Source: an uncultured Agathobacter sp. (GTDB lineage Bacteria > Bacillota > Clostridia > Lachnospirales > Lachnospiraceae). Taken from it: a stretch of DNA of 40,552 nucleotides. The DNA lies in the NCBI GenBank assembly GCA_934358675.1, contig CAKRKX010000010.1, positions 1 to 40,552 on the forward strand, in the 5' to 3' direction. A program made the position numbers and the translations under genes. The notes beneath the pieces are model-generated. The model was not told the origin of the DNA, did no database searches, and worked only from the letters and a program-made list of their open reading frames with translations. How positions within the stretch are numbered: the first letter of the stretch is position 1; each line of letters opens with the position of its first letter. Below, piece after piece: positions 27,836 to 35,635 of this stretch.

Positions 27836-27864
27836 TTGACAAACATTCGTTCGTGTATTATATT
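27836..27864 (+). promoter_or_regulatory. sigma-A promoter of the yneA-like gene
   Basis: TTGACA (27836-27841), 17-base spacer, TATATT (27859-27864). LexA box 2 fills most of the spacer and box 3 covers about +6 to +19, so a bound repressor would block initiation. Confidence 0.78.
27840..27853. promoter_or_regulatory. LexA box 2
   Basis: CAAACATTCGTTCG matches CGAAC-N4-GTTCG with one change (second base). It overlaps the end of the -35 box and the spacer of the divergent promoter. Confidence 0.7.
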
Positions 27865-27874
27865 TTACTTACAG

Positions 27875-27888
27875 CAAACGAATGTTCG
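27875..27888. promoter_or_regulatory. LexA box 3
   Basis: CAAACGAATGTTCG matches CGAAC-N4-GTTCG with the same single change as box 2. The centre-to-centre distance to box 2 is 35 bases. Part of it forms an inverted repeat with box 2 (AACATTCGTT with AACGAATGTT). Confidence 0.7.
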
Positions 27889-27981
27889 GAAAACAAAGAC
27901 GTTTTTACTGGGTGGTTTATGGTACAGTAAACTCTTTATGATAAGGGCAAATAAAGGATTTACTGATAAGGAGGAAGCATT

Positions 27982-28362
27982 ATGAGACGAGTTTATAATG
28001 AAAAGATTTCACAGAAGGCAAATGAGAGCTTAAACAGAAGAGCACACAAAGTAATGATTCAGAAGCGTGTAATCGCACTTGCAGGCATTTTAATCGCTTC
28101 ACTTTTAATCTTACTTGGTAGCAGCATTCGCACATTCGCCAGTTCCCGCCGCAACGAAGTGTTACATAAGTACTACACAAGCGTTCGCATTCAAAGCGGA
28201 GACAGCCTTTGGAATCTGGCAGATCAATACACAGTTGACGGAATCTACGATCGGGATGATTTTATCCGGGAGACATGTGAACTGAATCATCTTTCGGATC
28301 AGGATCAACTGCACACCGGAGATTATATTGTTGTCGGATATTATTCCACTGACATGAAATAA
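27982..28362 (+). CDS. yneA: LysM-domain membrane protein, YneA-like SOS cell-division suppressor
   Basis: A 126-residue protein with a basic cytoplasmic N terminus, one membrane segment (about 30-47, IALAGILIASLLILLGSS), and an extracellular LysM domain (about 68-118: VRIQSGDSLWNLADQY to HTGDYIVVGY). Bacillus YneA has the same layout, lies divergent from lexA, and delays division during SOS. Here the same position plus three LexA boxes over the promoter support that role. The function is inferred; sequence similarity outside LysM is low. The ribosome site is AAGGAGG. Confidence 0.82.
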   Translation: MRRVYNEKISQKANESLNRRAHKVMIQKRVIALAGILIASLLILLGSSIRTFASSRRNEVLHKYYTSVRIQSGDSLWNLADQYTVDGIYDRDDFIRETCELNHLSDQDQLHTGDYIVVGYYSTDMK

Positions 28363-28399
28363 GCATTCGTCAAATAAAACATTCTTCTCAAGAGCAAAG

Positions 28400-28428
28400 T
28401 TGAAAAAAAGACGTTGATGCATTATAAT
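28400..28428 (+). promoter_or_regulatory. sigma-A promoter of the acyltransferase gene
   Basis: TTGAAA (28400-28405), 17-base spacer and TATAAT (28423-28428) lie just before the ribosome site TAGGAG and ATG 28450. The leader is very short, about 15 bases. Confidence 0.75.
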
Positions 28429-28449
28429 GCTTGGTAGGAGAATTGGCAT

Positions 28450-29175
28450 ATGTTAAAATTATTTTATGTAATATTCATGAATCTGCACCGTGCGCCGTAT
28501 ATCATTCCTCTTATGAGAAACCGGGCCATGCACCCGGAACGATATACCGAGGAACAACGTTACGCGTTGGTTCACCATGTCATCTACCTGATGAATAAGA
28601 CCGGTAAAATTACTACCAAGGCTTATGGAGAAGAAAATCTTCCAAAAGAGGGCGGATATATGATGTATCCGAATCATCAGGGAAAATATGATGTTCTCGG
28701 TATCATGTACACACATGCAAAACCTTGTTCCTTTGTCATGGATAAGTTCAAATCACATACGATCCTCGTAAGAGAATTTTGTGATCTTGTACAGGCAAAG
28801 CGTTTGGAAAAAGAAAACCCACGCCAGGGAATCACCATAATTAATCAGGTGGCAAAGGAAGTCGCTGCCGGAAAGCGTTATATTCTTTTTCCTGAGGGCG
28901 GATATAAATTTAACAATCGAAACCGTGTATGTGATTTTAAAGCGGGAAGCTTTAAGATTGCGTTGAAATCCAAGGCTCCGATCGTACCAATTGCTTTAAT
29001 TGACTCTTATAAGGTGTTCAACAGTTTTCATTTCGGTCCGATTACAACGTATGTGTATTATCTGGATCCGATTTACTATGACGAATATAAGAACATGAAG
29101 ACGCACGATATTGCAGCTTTGGTAAAAGAGCGGATCGAGCAGAAAGTAAATGAAGTAACCGGCAAGATGCCGTAA
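28450..29175 (+). CDS. plsC: 1-acyl-sn-glycerol-3-phosphate acyltransferase (PlsC family)
   Basis: A 241-residue membrane-associated acyltransferase of phospholipid synthesis. The catalytic HX4D motif is His76-Asp81 in PNHQGKYD, and the glycerol-phosphate-binding motif is FPEGGYK from 147. KAPIVPIALIDSYKVF is the usual downstream block. The segment 85-100 between motifs is normal. It is a single-gene unit with its own promoter and terminator. Substrate is inferred from the family. Confidence 0.88.
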   Translation: MLKLFYVIFMNLHRAPYIIPLMRNRAMHPERYTEEQRYALVHHVIYLMNKTGKITTKAYGEENLPKEGGYMMYPNHQGKYDVLGIMYTHAKPCSFVMDKFKSHTILVREFCDLVQAKRLEKENPRQGITIINQVAKEVAAGKRYILFPEGGYKFNNRNRVCDFKAGSFKIALKSKAPIVPIALIDSYKVFNSFHFGPITTYVYYLDPIYYDEYKNMKTHDIAALVKERIEQKVNEVTGKMP

Positions 29176-29180
29176 CGAAA

Positions 29181-29210
29181 AAGTACCGTTGTCTGATAAC
29201 AACGGTACTT
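29181..29210. terminator. Bidirectional terminator between plsC and the DUF378 gene
   Basis: AAGTACCGTTGT (29181-29192) and ACAACGGTACTT (29199-29210) form a perfect 12-bp stem around CTGATA. T residues follow on both strands (TTTC on the minus side; TTGCGTTTT on the plus side). It serves the two convergent genes. Confidence 0.85.
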
Positions 29211-29221
29211 TGCGTTTTCAT

Positions 29222-29428
29222 TTAGTCCTCCATAGAAGAACGAATTCTTCCATAAAAACTAATGATATAAAGTCCGCTTAAGCCAACAAGTGCATAGATG
29301 ATTCGTGTAAGCCACGTACCGTCTCCGAAGATGAAGGAGACCAGGTTAAACTGAAAGAAACCAATCAGTCCCCAAACAATACATCCGATAATCGCAAGTG
29401 TTAACAAACAATTGTCCAACCATTTCAT
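29222..29428 (-). CDS. DUF378 family small membrane protein
   Basis: A 68-residue protein with two hydrophobic segments (about 7-26 and 39-57) and the family sequence LLTLAIIGCIVWGLIGFFQFNLV followed by FGDGTWLTRIIYALVGLSGLY. The strong ribosome site GGAGG lies eight bases before the ATG. Function unknown; the family is widespread in Gram-positive bacteria. It is convergent with plsC and divergent from the next operon. Confidence 0.88.
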   Translation of the reverse strand: MKWLDNCLLTLAIIGCIVWGLIGFFQFNLVSFIFGDGTWLTRIIYALVGLSGLYIISFYGRIRSSMED

Positions 29429-29507
29429 GCGTTCTTACCTCCATTTTTGATATTCTTTACATAGTTTGTCATAAATCCGTACAAATATACATGATTATCA
29501 ACGATTG

Positions 29508-29536
29508 TATTCAAGGATCGAAAATGGTAATATAAT
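29508..29536 (+). promoter_or_regulatory. Candidate promoter for the HlyD-like to rluD run
   Basis: A perfect TATAAT (29531-29536) precedes the TTG start by 27 bases. At 17 bases spacing the -35 is TATTCA, a poor match; TTGTAT at 29505-29510 would need a 20-base spacer. Therefore only the -10 is well supported. Confidence 0.4.
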
Positions 29537-29562
29537 ACTATCAATTTATGAGGTGAATTTAT

Positions 29563-30954
29563 TTGGCGGGAAAAGACAATGTGATCAAGATGCGACGTAT
29601 GCCAAGTCTTAATGTTGGCGTTATTATATTTTTGATCATTATTATTTATATGGCATTTAACCTATTTTCATATCTGACATCGAGTCCGGTTGCCGAATAT
29701 GAGGTCGGACATGGAACAATTGCAACCAATCACGTATACAGGGGATTGATCATCCGTGATGAAACCGTTGTATATGCAGGACAAAGCGGATATATTAACT
29801 ACTACATCAAAAACGGACAGAAGGTTTCGGTAAGAGATATCGTATATTCGATTGATACACAGGGTGACCTTTCGAAGAAAATCACAACGGCAGCCAAAGA
29901 TGGAACGAGCCTTACATCGCAATCACTGTCTGCAATATCCGATAAGATCGATGTATTTCATAATTCATATGATGCAAACAATTATTCAACCGTCTATACT
30001 CTAAAAGATGAGCTTGATTCACAATTGACAAAAACATTGAGTGTAAACGCGTTGAATGAATTAAGCGATGCTGTCAGTTCTGCAGAGGCAAAAAATACAT
30101 TTTACAAAAAGAAATCGGAAAAACCCGGAATTATTGTTTATTATACAGATGGGTATGAAAATATTACAACCGACAATTTTACGCCTGAAAATTTAACTTC
30201 AACCGCATACAAAAAAGTATCTCTGGAAAACAATACACAGGTATCCGCGCAGGATGTTGCGTACAAAAGAATCAATAGCGAAAACTGGAATATTATTATT
30301 CCAATCTCTGATGATGTTGCAAAACAACTCAAAGAGAATGAATATATCAAGATACGGTTTTGTAAAGATGATTTTTCTGTTACGGTTCCATTTACGTTGA
30401 CAAAGAAAAGTGGAAACTATTATATGGAGCTCTCCCTGCGTACCGCTATGGTTCGTTATGTAAATGATCGTTTCGTCGATATTGAACTGGTTCTTTCCGA
30501 GGAGACAGGACTTAAGATTCCAAATTCGGCGATAACAAGTAAGGAATTCTATACGATTCCAAAGAAATATTTCGCGCAGGGTGGCGATTCTTCCTCTCCT
30601 AGATTGCTTGTAAAAGCCAAAGATGACAAAAAAGCCTCTGTGACACTGGTACAACCGACCATATATTATGAGACGAAGAAAGCCTATTATGTCGATGATG
30701 AATATGTTAGCGCCGGTGATGTTATAGTACAGAATGATTCCTCATCCACCTACACGGTCGGAGATGATATAGGATCACTGACCGGCGTATACAATATTAA
30801 TAAAGGCTATGCAGTATTTAAACAGATCAACATATTATCACAGAATGATAACTATGCTATTGTCGATCCCAAAACCGATTACGGCATTGCACTATATGAT
30901 CATATCGCATTGGACGGTTCGAAAGTAAAAGAAAATCAGCTTGTCATTCAATAA
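29563..30954 (+). CDS. HlyD-like membrane-anchored protein at the head of the sepF cluster
   Basis: It starts at TTG 29563, with GAGGTG seven bases upstream; no ATG is suitably placed. The 463 residues have a short basic N terminus, one membrane segment (about 17-38) and a large extracytoplasmic part. EVGHGTIATNHVYRGLIIRDETVVYAGQSGYINYYIKNGQKVSVRDIVYSID (about 47-98) looks like a biotinyl-lipoyl/HlyD hairpin entry. No partner ABC transporter is present nearby. Its place before yggS-sepF in related Clostridia suggests an envelope or division-linked role, but that is inference. Confidence 0.75.
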   Translation: MAGKDNVIKMRRMPSLNVGVIIFLIIIIYMAFNLFSYLTSSPVAEYEVGHGTIATNHVYRGLIIRDETVVYAGQSGYINYYIKNGQKVSVRDIVYSIDTQGDLSKKITTAAKDGTSLTSQSLSAISDKIDVFHNSYDANNYSTVYTLKDELDSQLTKTLSVNALNELSDAVSSAEAKNTFYKKKSEKPGIIVYYTDGYENITTDNFTPENLTSTAYKKVSLENNTQVSAQDVAYKRINSENWNIIIPISDDVAKQLKENEYIKIRFCKDDFSVTVPFTLTKKSGNYYMELSLRTAMVRYVNDRFVDIELVLSEETGLKIPNSAITSKEFYTIPKKYFAQGGDSSSPRLLVKAKDDKKASVTLVQPTIYYETKKAYYVDDEYVSAGDVIVQNDSSSTYTVGDDIGSLTGVYNINKGYAVFKQINILSQNDNYAIVDPKTDYGIALYDHIALDGSKVKENQLVIQ

Positions 30955-30982
30955 GAGAAGCGAAAGTATAGGAGTGATACAA

Positions 30983-31684
30983 ATGGAAACAATGTTATGT
31001 GAAAATCTCAAAAACGTAGAAGCCAATGTTATGGAAGCATGTCAGAAAGCCGGCAGAGACCGCCGTGAAGTGACATTGATTGCGGTCAGTAAAACCAAAC
31101 CTCTGGAAATGCTGTCAACGATCTATGATCAGGGAATTCGCGATTTCGGCGAAAATAAAGTTCAGGAAATGTGCGATAAAATGGATCAATTGCCAACCGA
31201 TATTCACTGGCATATGATCGGCCATCTACAAACCAATAAGGTAAAATACATTGTCGGACGCACTGCATTAATTCATTCGGTTGACAGTCTTCATCTTGCA
31301 CAGGAAATCGAGAAACAGGCAGCTAAAAGAGATGTTATATCAGATATCCTCGTCGAAGTAAATATTGCAGAAGAGGAAAGTAAATTCGGCATCCATAAAG
31401 AAGAAACCGTTGAACTGGTTCGCCAGATTGCAGCACTTCCGCATGTACACATCCGCGGTCTTATGACGATTGCTCCATATGTGGAGAATCCAGAGGATAA
31501 CCGTATGTATTTCCGGGGAATACACCAATTATCGGTTGACATAGCCGCTCAAAACATAGATAATGTAGATATGGATGTTTTGTCCATGGGTATGACCGGT
31601 GATTATATGGTCGCAATCGAAGAAGGTGCTACAATGGTCCGCGTTGGAACCGGAATCTTCGGAGAAAGAAATTATAATATATAA
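30983..31684 (+). CDS. yggS: Pyridoxal-phosphate homeostasis protein YggS/YlmE
   Basis: The start is ATG 30983 after AGGAG; upstream codons in the frame overlap the previous gene without a ribosome site. The 233-residue alanine-racemase-like barrel has the PLP lysine Lys37 in LIAVSKTKP, then RDFGENKVQEM and HWHMIGHLQTNKVKY, and ends in LSMGMTGDYMVAIEEGATMVRVGTGIFG. It lacks the C-terminal domain of real racemases. It keeps free PLP balanced. It precedes sepF as in Bacillus. Confidence 0.95.
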   Translation: METMLCENLKNVEANVMEACQKAGRDRREVTLIAVSKTKPLEMLSTIYDQGIRDFGENKVQEMCDKMDQLPTDIHWHMIGHLQTNKVKYIVGRTALIHSVDSLHLAQEIEKQAAKRDVISDILVEVNIAEEESKFGIHKEETVELVRQIAALPHVHIRGLMTIAPYVENPEDNRMYFRGIHQLSVDIAAQNIDNVDMDVLSMGMTGDYMVAIEEGATMVRVGTGIFGERNYNI

Positions 31685-31701
31685 GGCAGGTAAATAATTA
31701 A

Positions 31702-32235
31702 ATGAGTTTTGTTGATAAATTACTCGATGTTATGCGATTAAATGAAGACGATTATGAATTCGATAACGATGAGTATGAATTTGAAGATGACTACGAAGAA
31801 GAAGTAAAGGAAAAGAAGCCTTCCCGTAAGGAACGCAAAGAAGAGCAGCAACAGGCGAAACGCTCTGAAACAAACTTTGATATGTCAGAGAAACGTTCCA
31901 AGAACACAAACAAGATTACTCCAATCACAAAAAACAAGAAACAGGGGCAGCAAGGCATGGAAGTATGTGTCATTAAACCAAACGCAATTGAAGATGAACT
32001 TGAAATTACAGAGACTTTATTAAACGGACGTACCGTTGTAATCAATATGGAAGGATTAAATGTTGAGATCGCGCAGCGTATTATCGACTTCACATCTGGA
32101 GCCACATTTGCAATGCGTGGTAATCTTCAGAAGATTTCAAATTATATTTTCCTGGCAACCCCTAATGGAGTCGATATTTCCGGAGATATTCAGAATCTTA
32201 TGGATTCATTTGATATTCCGGGATTTACCGTGTAA
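31702..32235 (+). CDS. sepF: Cell division protein SepF
   Basis: A 177-residue protein. The N-terminal amphipathic membrane-binding helix MSFVDKLLDVMRL is followed by an acidic and then basic linker (about 14-85). The C-terminal SepF/DUF552 domain (about 90-177) holds GRTVVINMEGLNVEIAQRIIDFTSGATFA and NYIFLATPNGVDISGD. SepF aligns FtsZ filaments and tethers them to the membrane. It is flanked by yggS and ylmH, as in the Bacillus ylm cluster; ylmG and divIVA are missing here. Confidence 0.95.
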   Translation: MSFVDKLLDVMRLNEDDYEFDNDEYEFEDDYEEEVKEKKPSRKERKEEQQQAKRSETNFDMSEKRSKNTNKITPITKNKKQGQQGMEVCVIKPNAIEDELEITETLLNGRTVVINMEGLNVEIAQRIIDFTSGATFAMRGNLQKISNYIFLATPNGVDISGDIQNLMDSFDIPGFTV

Positions 32236-32241
32236 GATCAT

Positions 32242-32994
32242 ATGAATGAACAGGAATTATGTAGAAAGCGTCTCATAGATTTATCAAGGCAGGCAGACCA
32301 GAAAGGCATTGTTTTATTCAGTGACTTTCTGAACTTAAATGAACAGAATATTTTTCATACTGCTTCCAAAGAATTGTACTCAAAGGCACAGCTTTTTGGA
32401 GGATATGATGGTGCGGAGCGTCAGATGGTTGCATTTATCCCTGATGCTCTTTGTTATGAATGGGAATACCCGATTGTTTGCCTTAAACTTTTGCCGCAGT
32501 ATCCCAAATTTGCTGAAAAGCTGACACATAGAGATCTGCTTGGTGCAATTATGAATCTTGGAATTGAGCGGAGCCGGGTAGGTGATCTTATATGTCAAAA
32601 CGATGAGTATTATGTATTCTGCGAAGAGAATATTGCGCTGTTTATCACAGAAAACCTTTTACAGGTACGTCATACAGCCATAAACATTACCGTTTATGAT
32701 CAGGTTCGTGAATTAAATGTACACCCGGAATTTCGCGACGTTCATGAAATCATTGCATCCAACCGTATTGATTGCATTATAGCGAAAGCATATCATATGT
32801 CGCGCTCCGAAGCATCTGAGTGCCTTTTTTCTGAAAAAGTATTTATTAACGGAAAATGCACCACAAACTGCAACCAATCCTGTGAAAACGGAGCCATTGT
32901 TTCCGTCCGGGGACGGGGAAGGTTCATTTTTGAAACCAGCAACACAATGAGTAAGAAAGGAAAACTTCGTGTTTGCTTTCATATCTATATCTGA
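32242..32994 (+). CDS. ylmH: YlmH family S4-domain RNA-binding protein
   Basis: A 250-residue protein with an N-terminal YlmH domain (FSDFLNLNEQNIF and GGYDGAERQMVAFIPD) and GAIMNLGIERSRVGDL in the middle. The C-terminal S4 domain spans about 170-240 (NRIDCIIAKAYHMSRSEASECLFSEKVFINGK). In other Firmicutes this protein (RqcP2) binds stalled 50S subunits and takes part in ribosome rescue. That would link it to the rqcH gene at the left edge, though they are 32 kb apart here. Confidence 0.93.
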   Translation: MNEQELCRKRLIDLSRQADQKGIVLFSDFLNLNEQNIFHTASKELYSKAQLFGGYDGAERQMVAFIPDALCYEWEYPIVCLKLLPQYPKFAEKLTHRDLLGAIMNLGIERSRVGDLICQNDEYYVFCEENIALFITENLLQVRHTAINITVYDQVRELNVHPEFRDVHEIIASNRIDCIIAKAYHMSRSEASECLFSEKVFINGKCTTNCNQSCENGAIVSVRGRGRFIFETSNTMSKKGKLRVCFHIYI

Positions 32995-33012
32995 ATAGCA
33001 GAGGAAAGAATT

Positions 33013-33600
33013 ATGATGGAAAGAAAAAACAGATCACTTATGATCAAAAGTACACTTGCGGTGATTTTTTTAATTGTATTGGATCAAATTACCAAATTTA
33101 TGGCGACAACCGGTTTAAAAGATACCGCCGGGATATCCTTGATTGATGGTGTTTTTGAACTGAAATATCTGGAGAATCAGAGTGCGGCATTCAGCTTAGA
33201 TCCAATTTCTTTGTTGTATAAAGTTTTTCATATTACATATTTTGATACACATCCACAGGTATTTTTAAACTGTAAGATGGCTTTTTTCATTGTATTAACT
33301 TTAATTGTACTTGTTGTAATTGCCATTTTCTATCAGAGAATACCTTGGAATCGACGATTTCTACCGATGAACATCATTTTAATCGGCTTTTTTGCAGGAG
33401 CGATCGGTAATTTGATTGATCGAATCCTCCATAATTATGTCATTGATTTCTTTTATTTTAGTTTAATCAATTTCCCAATCTTTAATGTTGCAGATATTTA
33501 CGTCACGGTATCTGCAATTGCATTGATCATTGCGGTTTTCTTCTACTACAAGGAAGAGGATTATGCTATTATTTTTCCCTCGCGGAAAACAAAGGAGTAA
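33013..33600 (+). CDS. lspA: Lipoprotein signal peptidase (signal peptidase II)
   Basis: A 195-residue polytopic aspartyl protease that removes lipoprotein signal peptides. Four membrane segments fall near 11-30, 90-107, 118-138 and 160-178. The catalytic aspartates are Asp136 (GNLIDR) and Asp161 (FNVADIY). The entry motif reads LENQSAAF where most family members have N-x-G-A-A-F. The loop between 60 and 88 is longer than usual. Tandem ATG codons (33013, 33016) follow GAGGAAAG. It precedes rluD by eight bases, the usual order. Confidence 0.95.
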   Translation: MMERKNRSLMIKSTLAVIFLIVLDQITKFMATTGLKDTAGISLIDGVFELKYLENQSAAFSLDPISLLYKVFHITYFDTHPQVFLNCKMAFFIVLTLIVLVVIAIFYQRIPWNRRFLPMNIILIGFFAGAIGNLIDRILHNYVIDFFYFSLINFPIFNVADIYVTVSAIALIIAVFFYYKEEDYAIIFPSRKTKE

Positions 33601-33608
33601 CTATATAC

Positions 33609-34532
33609 GTGCAAAAAGAATCATTTGAAGTTGAAACCGAGCAGGAGGGAGAGCGCCTGGATAAATTTTTAAGTATCATTTATCCTGGTTTCTCTCGTGC
33701 TTTTTTTCAGAAATTAATAAAAAATAAACAGGTTTCCGTTAATGATAACGTGCAAAAGGCAAGCTACTGCGTAAAAGCAGATGACATCGTAACTGTAGAG
33801 ATCCCGGATGCCGTGGAAACAACCATCGAACCTGAGAATATTCCTTTAGATATTTTGTACGAGGATGAGGATCTGCTGATTGTAAACAAACCGAAAGGTA
33901 TGGTCGTGCATCCGTCTGCCGGTCATTATACCGGAACACTCGTCAATGCAATCATGTATCATTGCAAAGATTCATTGAGCGGTATCAATGGTGAGATACG
34001 TCCCGGAATTGTCCATCGTATCGATATGGATACAACCGGTTCTCTTATCGTATGCAAAAATGATGAGGCTCATGTAAAGATTGCAGAACAGATCAAGGAA
34101 CATTCTGTCAATCGTATTTATGTTGGCATTGTATGTGGAAATGTAAAGGAAGATTCCGGAACGATAGAAGGTGCAATCGGCCGACATCCGATCGAACGCA
34201 AGAAGATGGCAATCAATGAGAAAAACGGAAAACCGGCTATCACACACTATAAGGTGTTGGAACGTTTCGGCAATTACACATACATGCAATTTAAACTGGA
34301 AACTGGCAGAACACACCAGATCCGTGTACATATGGCAAGTATTGGACATCCATTGCTTGGTGACAGCTTATATTCAAGCGGAAGATCGCCATTTAAACAC
34401 CTGCAGGGACAATGTCTGCATGCAAAAACGATCGGGTTTATTCATCCAAGGACAAATGAATATATGGAATATTCCGCACCTTTGCCGGAATATTTTGAAA
34501 AATTGCTTTATTTATTGAAATCTAACACATAA
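33609..34532 (+). CDS. rluD: RluD-like large-subunit pseudouridine synthase
   Basis: It starts with GTG 33609, 11 bases after GGAG. The 307 residues have an N-terminal S4 domain (about 14-65) and the catalytic domain with VHRIDMDTTGSLIV, nucleophile Asp139. NKPKGMVVHPSAGHYTGTLVNA and LETGRTHQIRVHMASIGHPLLGD are conserved blocks of the RluD branch acting on 23S rRNA. It is the standard partner downstream of lspA and distinct from the RluC-like gene at 12172. Confidence 0.92.
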   Translation: MQKESFEVETEQEGERLDKFLSIIYPGFSRAFFQKLIKNKQVSVNDNVQKASYCVKADDIVTVEIPDAVETTIEPENIPLDILYEDEDLLIVNKPKGMVVHPSAGHYTGTLVNAIMYHCKDSLSGINGEIRPGIVHRIDMDTTGSLIVCKNDEAHVKIAEQIKEHSVNRIYVGIVCGNVKEDSGTIEGAIGRHPIERKKMAINEKNGKPAITHYKVLERFGNYTYMQFKLETGRTHQIRVHMASIGHPLLGDSLYSSGRSPFKHLQGQCLHAKTIGFIHPRTNEYMEYSAPLPEYFEKLLYLLKSNT

Positions 34533-34544
34533 TTGAGGTATAAT
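34515..34544 (+). promoter_or_regulatory. sigma-A promoter for the cytidylate-kinase-like gene
   Basis: TTGAAA (34515-34520) lies inside the rluD end. An 18-base spacer leads to TATAAT (34539-34544), 35 bases before the ATG. Confidence 0.7.
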
Positions 34545-34579
34545 ATTCGTATAAATTCAATGGATTGGAGGAATTTACT

Positions 34580-35221
34580 ATGGGAAATAAAATATACACG
34601 ATTGGAAGAGAATTTGGAAGTGCAGGATACGAAGTAGGAAGACTTCTCGCTGATCGTCTCCAGATAAAGCTTTACGACAAAGAATTACTTGCTCAGGCAG
34701 CAAAAGATTCCGGTTTTTGCGAAGAAATCTTTGAAAATCACGATGAAAAACCAACAAGCAGCTTTCTCTATTCGCTTGTTATGGATACATACTCCGGCGG
34801 AAGCTATTCATCCGCGCCATTTCTTGATATGCCATTGAATCACAAAGTATTTTTGGCGCAGTTTGACACTATCAAAAAGATTACGGAACGCGAATCCTGT
34901 GTTATTGTTGGTCGTTGTGCCGATTATGCTCTTGCGTCCAACCCGGATTGTTTGAATGTCTTTGTTCATGCAGAACTCGAGGATCGAATCAAATGGGTAA
35001 GCAAACGTAATGATATTACAGAGAACAAGGCGAAGGATCTGATTCAGAAAACAGATAAGCAACGCGCAAGCTACTATAATTATTATACCTGCAAGAAATG
35101 GGGCGATGCTCGCAGCTATGATCTTACATTAAATACAAGCAAGATTTCTCCGGAACAATGTGTTGATATGATTCTGGACTTCAGAAAGAAAATGGATGAG
35201 CGTAAAGCTCTCAATAAATAA
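34580..35221 (+). CDS. Cytidylate kinase-like family protein
   Basis: The start is ATG 34580 after GGAGG. The 213 residues open with KIYTIGREFGSAGYEVGRLLADRL, the P-loop region of the cytidylate-kinase-like family, which replaces the usual GxxGxGK with GREFGSAG. IVGRCADYALASNPDCLNVFVHA and RASYYNYYTCKKWGDARSYDLTLNT are typical. It probably phosphorylates a small nucleotide-like substrate, but substrate is unknown for this group. It is the last chromosomal gene before the phage-like region and has its own promoter and terminator. Confidence 0.87.
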   Translation: MGNKIYTIGREFGSAGYEVGRLLADRLQIKLYDKELLAQAAKDSGFCEEIFENHDEKPTSSFLYSLVMDTYSGGSYSSAPFLDMPLNHKVFLAQFDTIKKITERESCVIVGRCADYALASNPDCLNVFVHAELEDRIKWVSKRNDITENKAKDLIQKTDKQRASYYNYYTCKKWGDARSYDLTLNTSKISPEQCVDMILDFRKKMDERKALNK

Positions 35222-35242
35222 TATTGTACATTTAACATGACA

Positions 35243-35288
35243 AAAACCTCCCTGAACAATTTGATTTTAATCAGGGAGGTTTTCCTAT
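35243..35288 (+). terminator. Strong Rho-independent terminator at the chromosome/phage side
   Basis: AAAACCTCCCTGA (35243-35255) and TCAGGGAGGTTTT (35271-35283) form a perfect 13-bp stem with a 15-base loop, followed by CC and further pyrimidines. The A-run on the left would provide T residues on the other strand, so it may work in both directions. Confidence 0.85.
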
Positions 35289-35382
35289 ACTCAAACGGTG
35301 CTTGCAATTTCCGTATAAAAAGAGTCAAGAAAGAACCGGTACAAATCGCTAAACGAAAGCATTTCGAGGCGTACGCGGTGAA

Positions 35383-35545
35383 ACATATCGTCTCTTGATA
35401 TAACTATTCGTAAAACTGAACATTGTTTATCAAAAGCGATATGTCCGAAGCGGTAGTTGCGCAGTGCGATTTCATTATCCCGTTTTGAGCACGTCCGCGC
35501 AACTATTTGATAAATAAGAAGTTTTACGAAAGCGAAGCGGTAGTT
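35383..35545. repeat. Phage intergenic region with nested inverted and direct repeats
   Basis: No gene is seen between the terminator at 35288 and about 35600. Perfect inverted repeats are ACATATCG (35383-35390) with CGATATGT (35437-35444); TTCGTAAAACT (35407-35417) with AGTTTTACGAA (35520-35530); and TAGTTGCGC (35454-35462) with GCGCAACTA (35497-35505), the last enclosing GTGC/GCAC. A 13-bp direct repeat CGAAGCGGTAGTT occurs at 35446-35458 and 35533-35545. Filamentous phages keep replication origins and the packaging signal in such a region. Which element does what cannot be read from sequence. Confidence 0.65.
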
Positions 35546-35560
35546 TTAACAAATATTAGT

Positions 35561-35595
35561 CTTGATACAGATTTTGTATCAAGGCTTTTTTTTTT
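35561..35595 (+). terminator. Rho-independent terminator at the end of the phage intergenic region
   Basis: CTTGATACA (35561-35569), loop GATTT and TGTATCAAG (35575-35583) make a perfect 9-bp stem, followed by GC and ten T residues. It stops leftward-entering transcription just before the first phage gene and indicates that the open frame around it is not coding. Confidence 0.88.
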
Positions 35596-35635
35596 ACAAA
35601 AAGGGGGTGTGTATTTATGCTTCGGGTACAATGCT

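Noticed and set aside
35400..35545. dif-like XerC/XerD site
   Set aside because: The arms around 35407-35417 and 35520-35530 share a few bases with Firmicute dif arms, but they are over 100 bases apart and no 28-bp core is present.
35507..35635. N-terminal extension of the Cys-rich frame from TTG 35507
   Set aside because: It has no ribosome site and runs through a strong intrinsic terminator with ten T residues.
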